Below are positions 7,373 through 15,841 of a stretch of 64,000 nucleotides of DNA, in pieces. The notes under the pieces are model-generated. The model ran no database searches and was not told the DNA's origin. It saw only the letters and a list, made by a program, of their open reading frames with translations. Location of the stretch: positions 1-64,000 of the forward strand of contig QMZE01000002.1 of assembly GCA_003663025.1 (NCBI GenBank). Reading direction: 5' to 3'. Within the stretch, counting starts at the first letter, position 1. Every line of letters begins with the position of its first letter. Position numbers and translations under genes: made by a program. The stretch comes from Archaeoglobales archaeon (GTDB lineage: Archaea > Halobacteriota > Archaeoglobi > Archaeoglobales > Archaeoglobaceae).

Positions 7373-8989
7373 TTATATTCCATCTCGTTTTCTTGAGAGA
7401 TAATATTCGATTGTATTCTTCGCGATTAGTTCATAGACAATCGCTTTCTTTCCTTCGACATATCTCAATACTCTTCCAACTCTTTGTATCATCTGTCTTC
7501 TAGATCCGCTTCCCGACATTATTATTGCGACATTAGCACTCGGGACATCTATTCCCTCATCTAATACAGTTGTCGTTATAAGACATCCATTTTCAGCTTT
7601 CTTGAATTTCTCGAATATTCTAGATCGTTCATATTTCCTCGTTTTTCCGATTATGAGAAATGTATTCGGATGTATTTTCTTGACCTCATCATAAGACCTA
7701 TTCGCCTGCTCTATTCTCTGACAGAAGACGATAATCTTATCATTGAAATGTCTCTTGACTAGATCTCTCAATACGCGATATTTCTCTTCTGCCATGAATG
7801 CGATTGATTTCAATAGTGATATCCTCTTCATTTCGTCGTCTATAGAGAGTTCTATTCTATTGTATCTATTCAATTCGTCTCTTGTCAAGTTGACATAGAT
7901 TTTCCTATGTTCAAAATCGGCGATCAGTCTATATTTTCTGAGAGTCTCTTTACCGATACTGTAGACTACATCTCCGGCGATGAAGTATATCAGCGGTTCA
8001 TTTTTATCTCTTCTCTCGGGAGTTGCTGTCAATGCCATTCTATATATTGATTTCAGTTTAAGTCCGATCGTCTTAAATGTATCTGCTGGAACGTGATGAG
8101 CCTCGTCGAATATTATTAGTCCGAATCTATTTTTCAGTTCGTCGATATATTTAACCGCCGAGTGATATGTAGAGACAGTCACGTCTCTTATATCATAGTG
8201 TCTTGCTCCAAGGAGACCGGCATCAACTCCTATAAGCTTCAACCTCTCTTTCCATTGTCTGAGAAGTTCTTGAGTGACGACTAAGATCAGAGTAGACGTC
8301 CTTAGTCTTCGAATCGCTTCAATCGCGATAAATGTCTTTCCTCCTCCGGTTGGAATTACTATAGTTCCACATTTTTTCTCCATCCACGAATTGAGACATT
8401 CTTCTTGAAACGGGTAGAGTTTAATGAGTCTATCTGAGGTCTTTATTCTCTTTCCAGGTATCTGTACATCTATTTTAATGTCCCTTATCGGCTTGAGATA
8501 CTCAATCAATCTGAAGAGTATTCCCTTCTCGGCAGTTAAATAGAATTTATCGCCTATTTTTCTCCATCGCACTAATCTCAATTTCTCGTTGAATAGTTCT
8601 CCCTTTCTGATGTAATTATATGCGATTGTAAATCTCTCTATCAGTCTTGCACTCTCTACAGTTCCGAGTACTCCCTCGATTATTAAGAAGTCTTCATTTT
8701 CTTTGATAGTAATCCGACGGGCATTCTGAATCTTCTTTGAGATAAGAGGTTCAAGCCTTCGAGCTTCAGGTCCAAAAATTCCCTCTAATGTCTGAATAAT
8801 TCGATCCGCATCTAGATTGTTCATAATTGCCCGTTTGACAGAGAAAATCCACCTCCTCTCTCTTCTATCATAAAATGAGAATTGTTTTACCTGATCTGTC
8901 AGTCTATAGATCATTGAGAAACTCTCAACTTCTCTCGCTAGTTCGTGATTGTCGACTGTAAACTTGAATACGATTGTCCGACTCATCAT
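7373..8989 (-). CDS. XPB-type superfamily 2 DNA helicase
   Basis: 538 residues. Helicase motifs run in order: 'YPFQEECLNSW' (Q-like), Walker A 'PTGGGKT', 'DEAHHVPAD' (II), 'LTATPER' (III), and 'QRVGRVLRY' (VI) in the C-terminal RecA domain. This order and the GGGKT/DEAHH wording are typical of archaeal XPB/Rad25-like ATP-dependent helicases. Two ATGs lie at the start, and a TATA-like stretch is centred about 23 bases upstream. It converges on the transglutaminase-like gene with 4 bases between. Likely roles are opening DNA for replication, repair or transcription of the element. Confidence 0.88.
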   Translation of the reverse strand: MMSRTIVFKFTVDNHELAREVESFSMIYRLTDQVKQFSFYDRRERRWIFSVKRAIMNNLDADRIIQTLEGIFGPEARRLEPLISKKIQNARRITIKENEDFLIIEGVLGTVESARLIERFTIAYNYIRKGELFNEKLRLVRWRKIGDKFYLTAEKGILFRLIEYLKPIRDIKIDVQIPGKRIKTSDRLIKLYPFQEECLNSWMEKKCGTIVIPTGGGKTFIAIEAIRRLRTSTLILVVTQELLRQWKERLKLIGVDAGLLGARHYDIRDVTVSTYHSAVKYIDELKNRFGLIIFDEAHHVPADTFKTIGLKLKSIYRMALTATPERRDKNEPLIYFIAGDVVYSIGKETLRKYRLIADFEHRKIYVNLTRDELNRYNRIELSIDDEMKRISLLKSIAFMAEEKYRVLRDLVKRHFNDKIIVFCQRIEQANRSYDEVKKIHPNTFLIIGKTRKYERSRIFEKFKKAENGCLITTTVLDEGIDVPSANVAIIMSGSGSRRQMIQRVGRVLRYVEGKKAIVYELIAKNTIEYYLSRKRDGI

Positions 8990-9122
8990 TTTAGTAGTCA
9001 GACGATCATATAAAAATTTTCACCTTTCCTGCTATTATTTGTGTAATACCGACAGAAATTAAGAGTAAGATTTAAATATAATTTCCAAATAGAAAATATT
9101 GTTAAAAGTAGGAAAATAGAAG

Positions 9123-10154
9123 GTGGGGGAGATCGTGAAGAGCCTATCTGACGGACTACTCGATAATATAGTGATTGATAGCGAAATAAATGATTTCCTC
9201 ATAAGACGACTGCTATTGTCCGAAATCAATATTAGAACTAAGTCGGCAAGATCGGCAACTTCAATTAAATTGAGGAGACTTAGCTGGGCATTGGCACAGA
9301 ATTTCATCAAGATCTCACTACAGAAAATCAGGATGTTCTTAGACGACCCGATCCTTTTGAAGTATATTGAACTCGAACCTAGAAAGATCAGAGTTGATTC
9401 AAATTCACCGTTGTGGAAAGACAACTATAGAATCGCTCTATTATTCGTCAACAGATACTCTATAGACTTCTTGAAGTATTGCCGAGTCAGAAAGATCGTT
9501 CCAAATCAGGAAGAGGTCTCTCTTGTTAATCCAGGACCATGTACTCTAGAGTTCATTATAGAGCTGATTTCTCATCGGGGGCATATTCCTGCCGAAGTAT
9601 ATAGATCGTATGTCGATGATGTTATTAATGAGATAGACTTTGAGGCCGTCGTCTTCGGACTTAGATTATTCAGCGACTCTTTTGAGAAGAGAGATGATAG
9701 AGTATTCATCAGAGTGAGGGACTTTCTCGAATTAAAGAGATCAGAAGTATCTCTTAAGGACTTGAATTTGTATGGTGGATTTATTAGACTTAACGAGGAC
9801 GATTCAAGAGCTTTATTAGAAGATCTGATATTGACTAAAATGAAACCGTTTCTGAAATTCAAAAAGAAGCGACGGATGATTCCGCCATGTATTGAAAAGC
9901 TGATAACCGACCTCAAGAACGGACGCGATCTTTCTCACTTTGAGAGATTTGCAATTGCCTCATATCTCATACACTTCGGCTGGGAGATAGATAAGATTGT
10001 AGACCTATTTAGACATGCTCCGGATTTCGATGAAGAGACGACTAGATATCAGATAGAGCATATAGCTGGACTTAGAGGACGTAAAGAGAAATATAGACCT
10101 CCATCGTGTAGAACTCTAAAAGTTGCTGGTCTTTGTACGAATGAATGTAGGTGA
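9123..10154 (+). CDS. priL: DNA primase large subunit (PriL)
   Basis: 343 residues if the start is GTG 9123; a GTG at 9135 is better spaced after AGGTGG and may be the true one. The C-terminal half is the PriL iron-sulfur domain. The first Cys is in 'MIPPCIEKL'; 'HFERFAIASYLIHFGW' and 'RYQIEHIAGLRG' follow; then 'PPSCRTL', 'GLCTNEC' supply the other three ligands of a 4Fe-4S cluster. PriL binds the catalytic subunit and helps primer initiation. It overlaps the next gene, the catalytic subunit, so both are probably co-translated. Confidence 0.9.
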   Translation: MGEIVKSLSDGLLDNIVIDSEINDFLIRRLLLSEINIRTKSARSATSIKLRRLSWALAQNFIKISLQKIRMFLDDPILLKYIELEPRKIRVDSNSPLWKDNYRIALLFVNRYSIDFLKYCRVRKIVPNQEEVSLVNPGPCTLEFIIELISHRGHIPAEVYRSYVDDVINEIDFEAVVFGLRLFSDSFEKRDDRVFIRVRDFLELKRSEVSLKDLNLYGGFIRLNEDDSRALLEDLILTKMKPFLKFKKKRRMIPPCIEKLITDLKNGRDLSHFERFAIASYLIHFGWEIDKIVDLFRHAPDFDEETTRYQIEHIAGLRGRKEKYRPPSCRTLKVAGLCTNECR

Positions 10155-10159
10155 TATTG

Positions 10160-11023
10160 ATGATTCATGAGTTGATAGAGTACTATTCAAAATTCGATCC
10201 AGGAATAAGTGTAGAGCACTATGAATTCGCAGTTAGAAGGGGAAATAAATTCGTCAGACATCTAGGATTTAAATCACTAGAAGAATTGAGGAGATATCTC
10301 TCAAGGCCTCCTATTCCGGAAGATGTCTATCGTTCGACTTATATCTGCCTCTCACCGTCGTCTCAAGATATGGATGAGAAGATGATCAAGATGACTGAAC
10401 TCTTCTTTGAGATAGACTTGGAATTCGACTATCTAAACGATCGGATATTAGATGATATGAAGTTTGAATTGTGGAAGTTAGTTGACTGTCTCAGATACGA
10501 ATTTGGAGTAAGTGAGAGTGATCTCAAGATTAACTTTTCGGGACATAGAGGATTTCACGTCATCGTAAGGGATAAGGACTTCATTAATCTAGATCAAGAT
10601 CAGAGAGCTGAGATCGTCGAATATATGACGAATCCTGACTGTAGATATATTAAAGAGTCGTTCGTCGTATTTAGAGGCCGTCTAAGTAGAATTTCGAGAT
10701 TAATAGGTCATAGTATTGAGAAGTTCTCTGTGATAAAAATCGATCCGAAGTCAAGTATAGACATTCACAGACTAAAGAGATTAGAAGAGAGTATTCATCC
10801 TTGTGGACTTAAGGCGTCTGTAATTTCTATCGATGAGATAGACGAATTCAGTCCGTTTATTCAGGAGTATTCTTGGATTGATGGAACTTGTCTATTCGAT
10901 TCGAAGATTGACGACGTTATAGGAGGATATAGAATACATCGCGGACTTAATAGACTTCCGATAATAATTGCGAATTATCTCAGTAATAGAGGTCTGGGAG
11001 AGATAAAGAAAATCGAAAAATAA
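10160..11023 (+). CDS. priS: DNA primase catalytic subunit (PriS)
   Basis: 287 residues from ATG 10160, which lies 5 bases after AGGTGA inside the end of priL (a GTG at 10151 is also in frame). The archaeo-eukaryotic primase core is clear: 'FFEIDLEFD' with the metal-binding acidic pair, 'FSGHRGFHV' (the SGxRGxH motif) and a third region 'KSSIDIHRLKRLEESIHPCG' with the conserved HRL and GL. It synthesises primers with PriL. At 287 residues it is shorter than many cellular PriS. With PolB and helicase genes nearby, the element appears to prime its own replication. Confidence 0.92.
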   Translation: MIHELIEYYSKFDPGISVEHYEFAVRRGNKFVRHLGFKSLEELRRYLSRPPIPEDVYRSTYICLSPSSQDMDEKMIKMTELFFEIDLEFDYLNDRILDDMKFELWKLVDCLRYEFGVSESDLKINFSGHRGFHVIVRDKDFINLDQDQRAEIVEYMTNPDCRYIKESFVVFRGRLSRISRLIGHSIEKFSVIKIDPKSSIDIHRLKRLEESIHPCGLKASVISIDEIDEFSPFIQEYSWIDGTCLFDSKIDDVIGGYRIHRGLNRLPIIIANYLSNRGLGEIKKIEK

Positions 11024-11042
11024 AAAAATATTTTTTTGGTTC
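11024..11042. terminator. Oligo-A/oligo-T stretch between converging genes
   Basis: A run of seven A followed by seven T separates the ends of priS and the converging minus-strand gene at 11047. Archaeal terminators are often simple T runs, so this could end transcription from both sides. No hairpin was required or seen. Confidence 0.35.
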
Positions 11043-11046
11043 GAAT

Positions 11047-11490
11047 TTATTGGAATTCCTTTTCGAGTTCCTCTAAAGATATTTCCTCTTCCTCTTCAGC
11101 TTCTTCCTCTTCAGCTTTTGAGGGAGCGACTTTTATCTCTGCCTCACCTAATACTAATTCTCCCCTAGCCCTCTTCACTAGAATACCGTGAGTTAGCAAT
11201 GTTTTCAATGATATTCCTTTAGGAAGGTTATGCTTTGCCTTCAGTTCTTTAAGCAGACTTTTAGCCTCCCTTCTGGAGATCGTTCCTCCCTTTTCTTTGA
11301 CATGAGCTATGAATTCGTCGAGGATCACTTTCTTTTCTGGTTTGATTGGCCTTGGCCTTATCTCTCTTACTATCTCAAATCCTAGATTTTTGACCTCTGA
11401 GATCTTATCCGCTGGACCCCTTATTATATACAGACCCATGTTTTCCGCCTCAATTATATCTACAAATGCGGGAATATAAATCTTTTCCAT
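11047..11490 (-). CDS. Unknown protein with winged-helix-like middle and acidic tail
   Basis: 147 residues from ATG 11490 (a GTG at 11499 is in frame and would overlap the upstream stop). The N-terminus is a short alpha-beta segment (IYIPAFVDII, GLYIIRGP). The middle (FIAHVKEKGGTISRREAKSL, then THGILVKRARGELVL) resembles a winged helix. The last 30 residues are almost all Glu, a feature of ssDNA-binding or nucleoid-competing proteins. It is co-transcribed with the SWIM gene upstream. Function unknown. Confidence 0.6.
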   Translation of the reverse strand: MEKIYIPAFVDIIEAENMGLYIIRGPADKISEVKNLGFEIVREIRPRPIKPEKKVILDEFIAHVKEKGGTISRREAKSLLKELKAKHNLPKGISLKTLLTHGILVKRARGELVLGEAEIKVAPSKAEEEEAEEEEEISLEELEKEFQ

Positions 11491-11495
11491 TCCAC

Positions 11496-11831
11496 TCACG
11501 GGATCATGACTTCAAGAGAAGGATCCTCTTTGACCTTTGAGAGAATATAGAGAATAACCGCTCCGATATGAGTACAGTACCTCTCAGCTTTTCCATATTT
11601 CTTTCTCCTAAGTTGACACGGACAGAAGAATTTAGGAAGTCCATTTTCGTCATGTCCCATAAAGACGACAGTATATCTTGAACACCTCTCATTTTTCATT
11701 CCTCGAACTCTGAACTTGTATTTAGAGACTCTCTCAACTCCAAGTCTGAATCTCTTTATCGACCTCTCTATCCACGAATCCGGCTTATATGCGAATTTAC
11801 TTGCGAATATCTTAATCACATCTTCACTCAT
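11496..11831 (-). CDS. Second SWIM zinc-finger protein
   Basis: 111 residues. CxC at Cys70 and Cys72 ('FFCPCQL') and CxH at Cys86 and His88 ('RYCTHIGAV') make a full SWIM domain at the C-terminus. The N-terminal part is basic. A TATA sequence TTAATATATC is centred about 26 bases before the ATG, so the message is leaderless. It is shorter than, and only distantly similar to, the SWIM protein at 0.4-0.9 kb. The next gene follows with overlap. A DNA or partner-binding role in recombination is inferred from the domain. Confidence 0.82.
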   Translation of the reverse strand: MSEDVIKIFASKFAYKPDSWIERSIKRFRLGVERVSKYKFRVRGMKNERCSRYTVVFMGHDENGLPKFFCPCQLRRKKYGKAERYCTHIGAVILYILSKVKEDPSLEVMIP

Positions 11832-11867
11832 ACATTAAGCTATCAGAAAAGGAGATATATTAAGAAT

Positions 11868-12179
11868 CTACCATGCGAATAATTTGTCAAGAGTTCTCTC
11901 GACTTCTCTAAATAGTTCTCTTATTCTCTCAGAGAACTCCCTCCTCCTCTTTTCGACTTCCTTGACTTTCTCTTCAACCTCCTCTTTTTCGACTTTCTCA
12001 ATTTTCGGTTCCTCTTCAAGTCTTATACTCCAGCACCTGTCATTTAGACAGTAGTATACGACATTATTCTCGACAAGGACAATCCTAGTACTTGTCTTGA
12101 TTTCAATTCTTTCTTCTTTCTCCTCCTCTGCCTCTTCTTTCAATTCGGTTTCGTCACAAACATATTTATACTCTTCCAT
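11868..12179 (-). CDS. Small acidic protein with an N-terminal YKYV tag
   Basis: 103 residues with no signal peptide or membrane span. The first residues, MEEYKYVCDE, match a short word found at the ends of many membrane proteins of this window. A Glu-rich stretch, a small beta hairpin (VYYCLNDRCWSI) and a long charged, probably coiled-coil helix follow. The TATA box is about 26 bases upstream. As a soluble carrier of the tag it might compete for, or sit on, the same partner. I do not recognise a family. Confidence 0.6.
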   Translation of the reverse strand: MEEYKYVCDETELKEEAEEEKEERIEIKTSTRIVLVENNVVYYCLNDRCWSIRLEEEPKIEKVEKEEVEEKVKEVEKRRREFSERIRELFREVERTLDKLFAW

Positions 12180-12216
12180 ATCATTAAAGAAATACAGATT
12201 ATAATTAATTTAATTT

Positions 12217-12696
12217 TTACTTCTTTACTCCGCTCTCTATTTTCTTCCATTCGAGTAGTTGAATGAATCCGAGTTCAAGAGATCCAAACAGTAAAACTTC
12301 GTATTTATTTCCATACCTATCTCTTAGAATTCCCTTATATCCGTCGACAACTCTCCTATTCCATATCTCGGGATCCGGATTTAGTTTCATAAAATCTTTG
12401 AGTATTTCTTTCTTGTATTCGAGATATTTCTTTTCGTCCCATCCGAGTCTCTTCAAGACACTGTCTCTAAATTTACATTTCTTTGAGAGAGCGCAGCAGA
12501 ATGCCAAATTCCCGAAGCATAGATTCGGATCTTCTATTTTGTGATTATTTTTTATCGCCTCGAATTTCTCGGGAGGTATGCCTAAGAGTGAGAGTGCACG
12601 GTCTCTAATCGGACATGGCTTCGAAGTTGAACAACAGTAGACTATTGATTTGAGTGTTCCGGATGCACATAAATTGTACTTCAATTCTTTTGTCAT
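12217..12696 (-). CDS. Cys-rich protein resembling the methanogenesis marker 9 / COG4008 domain
   Basis: 159 residues with an internal duplication. Each half has Cys, then '[YF]CCxxxKxC' and an RD-x-xL-x-x-LG helix: C10, C21, C22, C28, then C60, C67, C68, C74. From memory, two copies of [WFY]CCxxxKPC with eight invariant Cys define the methanogenesis-marker-9 domain, described as a predicted metal-binding regulator. A zinc or iron-sulfur site is likely. The C-terminal 60 residues are beta-rich and unlike that domain. ATG 12696 has a TATA-like stretch at the leaderless distance. The family match is by motif only and should be searched. Confidence 0.6.
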   Translation of the reverse strand: MTKELKYNLCASGTLKSIVYCCSTSKPCPIRDRALSLLGIPPEKFEAIKNNHKIEDPNLCFGNLAFCCALSKKCKFRDSVLKRLGWDEKKYLEYKKEILKDFMKLNPDPEIWNRRVVDGYKGILRDRYGNKYEVLLFGSLELGFIQLLEWKKIESGVKK

Positions 12697-12728
12697 ACAG
12701 CTCTAGTAAGAGGGTAGAGATAATAAAA

Positions 12729-12896
12729 CTACACTTTTTCATCGGCACGAGTTATGATTATTGTTACGATCGATGGATTCTTTTTCTCGTTTAAGAATTC
12801 TCTCAATAGCGGAATCAGTTGTTTGACAAGGAATTTCTTATTAGTACTGAATTCTATCGGATAATCTTGGTCTGCTCTAACTACTAAAATTTTCAT
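12729..12896 (-). CDS. Short alpha-beta protein of unknown function
   Basis: 55 residues from ATG 12896, starting MKILVVRADQDYPIEF. A longer frame begins at 12920, but the TATA box TTTAAAC at 12920-12926 is 27 bases before 12896, so the shorter, leaderless product is preferred. One strand, one helix and a second strand (IVTIIITRADEK) suggest a small alpha-beta fold. It sits between two genes of unrelated type. No function can be given. Confidence 0.5.
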   Translation of the reverse strand: MKILVVRADQDYPIEFSTNKKFLVKQLIPLLREFLNEKKNPSIVTIIITRADEKV

Positions 12897-12989
12897 CAGT
12901 AAGATTAGAGTTTTTAGCATTTAAACGTTTCACTTAATAGGAAATCATATTACTAAGTTATATATCTCCGAAGCATCTAGATAATTGAT

Positions 12990-13403
12990 ATGATAGGAGA
13001 AGACGCATATGTTGAGGTAGAGTTCAAGATCGGGACAAAGAAGAGTAAACTCAAAGCACTTGTCGATACAGGATCGTATGAGAATATAATTTCAAGAGAA
13101 CTTGCCAAGAAACTCTCAGAAATAGGATGTCTTAGATGTTTCGTACTTCCGGAAAAGTATTGGATGAGCCTCAAGGTTGGAAAGAAAGGAGAAAGTATCA
13201 GATTAATAGGAGTCTGTGCCTCTGATTATATGAAGATCGAGGGAATAGAGAAAGCTCCCCACATCTTTTGGATATCGCCAGACGTTCCTGAAGATACTCT
13301 AGTTATCGGTCATCCAGGCATCGACAAGTGGATGATTGAAGTTAGGAATGGCAAAGTCGAGGTGAAGCCTGGAAAGATGCATCCTCATTATGGATTTTTC
13401 TGA
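12990..13403 (+). CDS. Retropepsin-like aspartyl protease
   Basis: 137 residues. 'LKALVDTGSYENII' (catalytic Asp26) followed by a helix, and later 'TLVIGHPGIDKW', match the single-domain retroviral-like aspartyl protease family, which works as a dimer sharing one Asp each. There is no signal peptide, so it acts inside the cell or particle. The ATG lies 28 bases after TATATATC, giving a leaderless message. A soluble protease of this type in a virus-like element could process virion precursors, though cellular members have other roles. Confidence 0.75.
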   Translation: MIGEDAYVEVEFKIGTKKSKLKALVDTGSYENIISRELAKKLSEIGCLRCFVLPEKYWMSLKVGKKGESIRLIGVCASDYMKIEGIEKAPHIFWISPDVPEDTLVIGHPGIDKWMIEVRNGKVEVKPGKMHPHYGFF

Positions 13404-13449
13404 TCCGAATTAGATAGATTTATTTAACGCCATCTGATTTACTTTATTG

Positions 13450-14496
13450 ATGAGAACGTTTAGATACGAGGATATAGAAGTCAACGTATCAAGAGACGAA
13501 CTGTATTTCGTTAATTTGAAGACTAAAATGAAGACAAAACCCTTGAAGATACCGGATCCAGTGACATTCGACTTCTGTATAAAGATATCGAGGGCGCTTG
13601 CAAAGAAGGGATGGGTTAAGTCTCCAGAAGAATTAGCCGGACAGATCTTCAAGACTGTCGAAGAGATTAGAGCTGAGAAAGAAGAGGGAATCAAAATTTA
13701 CGAAACTTTAGATGAACGCGGAAAGAAGATCTTTGAGAGGACTGCTAGTATAATGGGAATATCTAAGAAAGAATTTGCCGAGAAGATACTCAAGAGAGCA
13801 AGAGAACTTGGAGTAAGTCCCGAATTGATTCTCTATAAGTATTCTAGAGAGTACGAACTTGTACAGAGAGTTAAGCGAGTTGTCTTACTTCTCGAAGACG
13901 GTTCATTAAAGAAATTCATTGCATCACCAAGAGTTTCGATAATGATTGATACGTGTTATAGAGTCAAGACTGAAAGTGAAGAATATGTAGGTCGAGTTAT
14001 CGGTCAAACCGGAGTTGTCAGGTTTGACTATCTCTCTGACTATATTCCTGTTGATGAGGGAAGTAATGAACTCAGATTTCTACACTCAGATCCGAGAATA
14101 GAAGAGATTGAAGTGATTGACGATATAGAAACAATTCCCGATGCTAGTACCTGGATATCAACGCATGTTACATTTGAGAATCTATCTTCGATTGTAGACT
14201 TAGTGAGTGAGAAAAATGCAGCGGTCGAAGGAGTCTGTGCTGGGATTATAGAGAGATTCAGTGTTCCAGAAAAACTCGGAGGTGCTAGGGCCGTCATAAA
14301 TGTCGGAGATATGAGTCTTAGAGGTAGATGCTCAGCATGGATAGATCCGGCACTGTATCCGGAAGCTGATGAATCTTGGGTTGGAAAGTTGATATATCTC
14401 TACGGCCACTTCACGTATAGAGAATATACTTTGTTCGACAGGACGGCTCCAGGACTTAACGTGATTCCATATTTCATCCTTGTAAAGCAGATATAG
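13450..14496 (+). CDS. Unknown protein, possibly an OB-fold nucleic-acid-binding protein
   Basis: 348 residues from ATG 13450, 27 bases after the TATA-like TTTATTTAA. The N-terminal third is alpha-beta with a charged helix region (residues 75-125). The C-terminal part has a strand-rich stretch, 'RAVINVGDMSLRGRCSAWID' and 'LIYLYGHFTYREY', that could be an OB fold. If so it might be the element's single-strand binding protein, otherwise absent from the window. It lies 22 bases after the point where the protease gene region ends its promoter, next to other unknown genes. Function is a guess. Confidence 0.5.
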   Translation: MRTFRYEDIEVNVSRDELYFVNLKTKMKTKPLKIPDPVTFDFCIKISRALAKKGWVKSPEELAGQIFKTVEEIRAEKEEGIKIYETLDERGKKIFERTASIMGISKKEFAEKILKRARELGVSPELILYKYSREYELVQRVKRVVLLLEDGSLKKFIASPRVSIMIDTCYRVKTESEEYVGRVIGQTGVVRFDYLSDYIPVDEGSNELRFLHSDPRIEEIEVIDDIETIPDASTWISTHVTFENLSSIVDLVSEKNAAVEGVCAGIIERFSVPEKLGGARAVINVGDMSLRGRCSAWIDPALYPEADESWVGKLIYLYGHFTYREYTLFDRTAPGLNVIPYFILVKQI

Positions 14497-14527
14497 TTTT
14501 TTATTTCGATTTTTTCTCTTTCTCTTG

Positions 14528-15058
14528 ATGGAAATCGACGAAATCGGAAAGTGGCTTGAATCAAGAAAATTCTATGTGAGGATTATTGAGCGAGAAGAGG
14601 ATGAGGGAACTAGAAATATCCTCACTGCATATCGGTCGTTTATATATAGAGATAGAAAATATCATGTGTCTATATATCACGACGATCTTGATGGACAATT
14701 CGAATTGAGAGTATACTCGGATGGTGAGATCGTAGATCTTCGAAGAGTATATTCTAGTTTTGAGGATTTGAGGAGAGATCTTCCGCGTGTAGTGAAATCT
14801 GCTGTTAAAACTCTTGAGGAGATGTATAGAATTGCCGTAGAACTTAAGAAGTTCGGATGTGATTTTCTTGAGTCGTTTCCGTATTCAAGAGTTCTAGGAG
14901 TACTCAGATCTGATGAGAGTTCTGTGAATGTTACTTTTGATTCTGAGAGAAATCAGGTCGTGATAAATCTCATGATTTTCGAGGATACTGATTTGAATAA
15001 AGTCAGATCTCTCTTTAGGGACCTTCTTGAAGTCCTTATGAGTCATGGTAAGATCTAA
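14528..15058 (+). CDS. Unknown alpha-beta protein
   Basis: 176 residues from ATG 14528. It starts with a helix (IDEIGKWLESRKFYVRIIER), continues with strands (YHVSIYHDD, FELRVYSDG) and ends with a strand-helix unit (QVVINLMIFEDTDLNKVRSL). The strand-rich middle with terminal helix recalls the layout of the small 'CxxLGG' proteins at 29-32 kb but lacks their motif. It has its own T-rich promoter region. No family is recognised. Confidence 0.5.
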   Translation: MEIDEIGKWLESRKFYVRIIEREEDEGTRNILTAYRSFIYRDRKYHVSIYHDDLDGQFELRVYSDGEIVDLRRVYSSFEDLRRDLPRVVKSAVKTLEEMYRIAVELKKFGCDFLESFPYSRVLGVLRSDESSVNVTFDSERNQVVINLMIFEDTDLNKVRSLFRDLLEVLMSHGKI

Positions 15059-15112
15059 ATCAGTTTCGAGTCGAGGAATGTTTATATACTCGTTGCGCAT
15101 AAATATTATACG

Positions 15113-15841
15113 ATGAAGGCGTACATCATAAAAGTAAAAATAAGCGTTCCGGTAAATAGAGAAGTTTCAGAGACCTCAGAGAATGTCAGAGTTACGACAA
15201 TTTATCAGTTGCCACCGGAAGATTACAAGAAGTTCAGGAGAGCGAGGTCGAAAGTCAGAAGAATCATATCAAGGAATTGTTCACTAAAGATCGGAGGAAT
15301 AAGTCTCTTCCTCGACGAAGATGCCGCAAAGGCGACTCTTGATCAGATCAATGAAGTACTAAAATCGACTCTACCGGAAAATGTAGAATTTTCGAGTGGT
15401 TTGGCTTCAGTATATCTTCCTAGTGAGATCTCTTTAGAGCGATTGAATGAAGTTATAGGAGCGATAAAGTCGCAACAGAAGATAGAAATGGAAAAAGTTT
15501 CTGAAGCTTTCATAAAATTAACTGAAGAATTTACTGAGAATCTCAGTCGTAGAGCTATAAAAGCGATTGAACAAGCCAGCGCTTCAATAATAGCAAGAGA
15601 GGCTATTGACAAACTCAGGGCAGCGATACTTCAAGCCGCAGCGAAGAGTTCATCTTCAAAAGAAGAATTATATGAAAACGCGATGAGAGAGTACAGAAAG
15701 ATCAGGAAAACACTTCCGAAGAGTATAAGGACTGCTGTGAAGGCGACTATAGCTCAATTGAAGAATGAAGAGAATCTAAATAAGGTCTGGGAAGTCGCTG
15801 TAGAAGAGCTCGGAGAGCTTGAGTCAGAGAGTGAAGGGTGA
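15113..15841 (+). CDS. Unknown protein with a CxxxIGG-type segment and long helix
   Basis: 242 residues. The N-terminal 110 residues are alpha-beta and include 'SRNCSLKIGGISLFLDED' and 'VYLPSEI', which resemble 'RFCLRIGG...MPKEI' and 'RYCLDIGG...FPEEI' in the two minus-strand proteins at 17.6 and 18.0 kb. The rest is a long charged helix region rich in Ala and Glu. TTTATATAC is centred 28 bases before ATG. Its stop overlaps the GTG start of the metallopeptidase gene (GTGA), so the two are translationally coupled and probably act together. Confidence 0.55.
   Translation: MKAYIIKVKISVPVNREVSETSENVRVTTIYQLPPEDYKKFRRARSKVRRIISRNCSLKIGGISLFLDEDAAKATLDQINEVLKSTLPENVEFSSGLASVYLPSEISLERLNEVIGAIKSQQKIEMEKVSEAFIKLTEEFTENLSRRAIKAIEQASASIIAREAIDKLRAAILQAAAKSSSSKEELYENAMREYRKIRKTLPKSIRTAVKATIAQLKNEENLNKVWEVAVEELGELESESEG

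Noticed and set aside
9059-9424. Minus-strand frame opposite the start of priL
   Set aside because: It lies opposite a well-supported primase gene, is Ser/Leu/Ile rich in the manner of an antisense shadow and has no motif.
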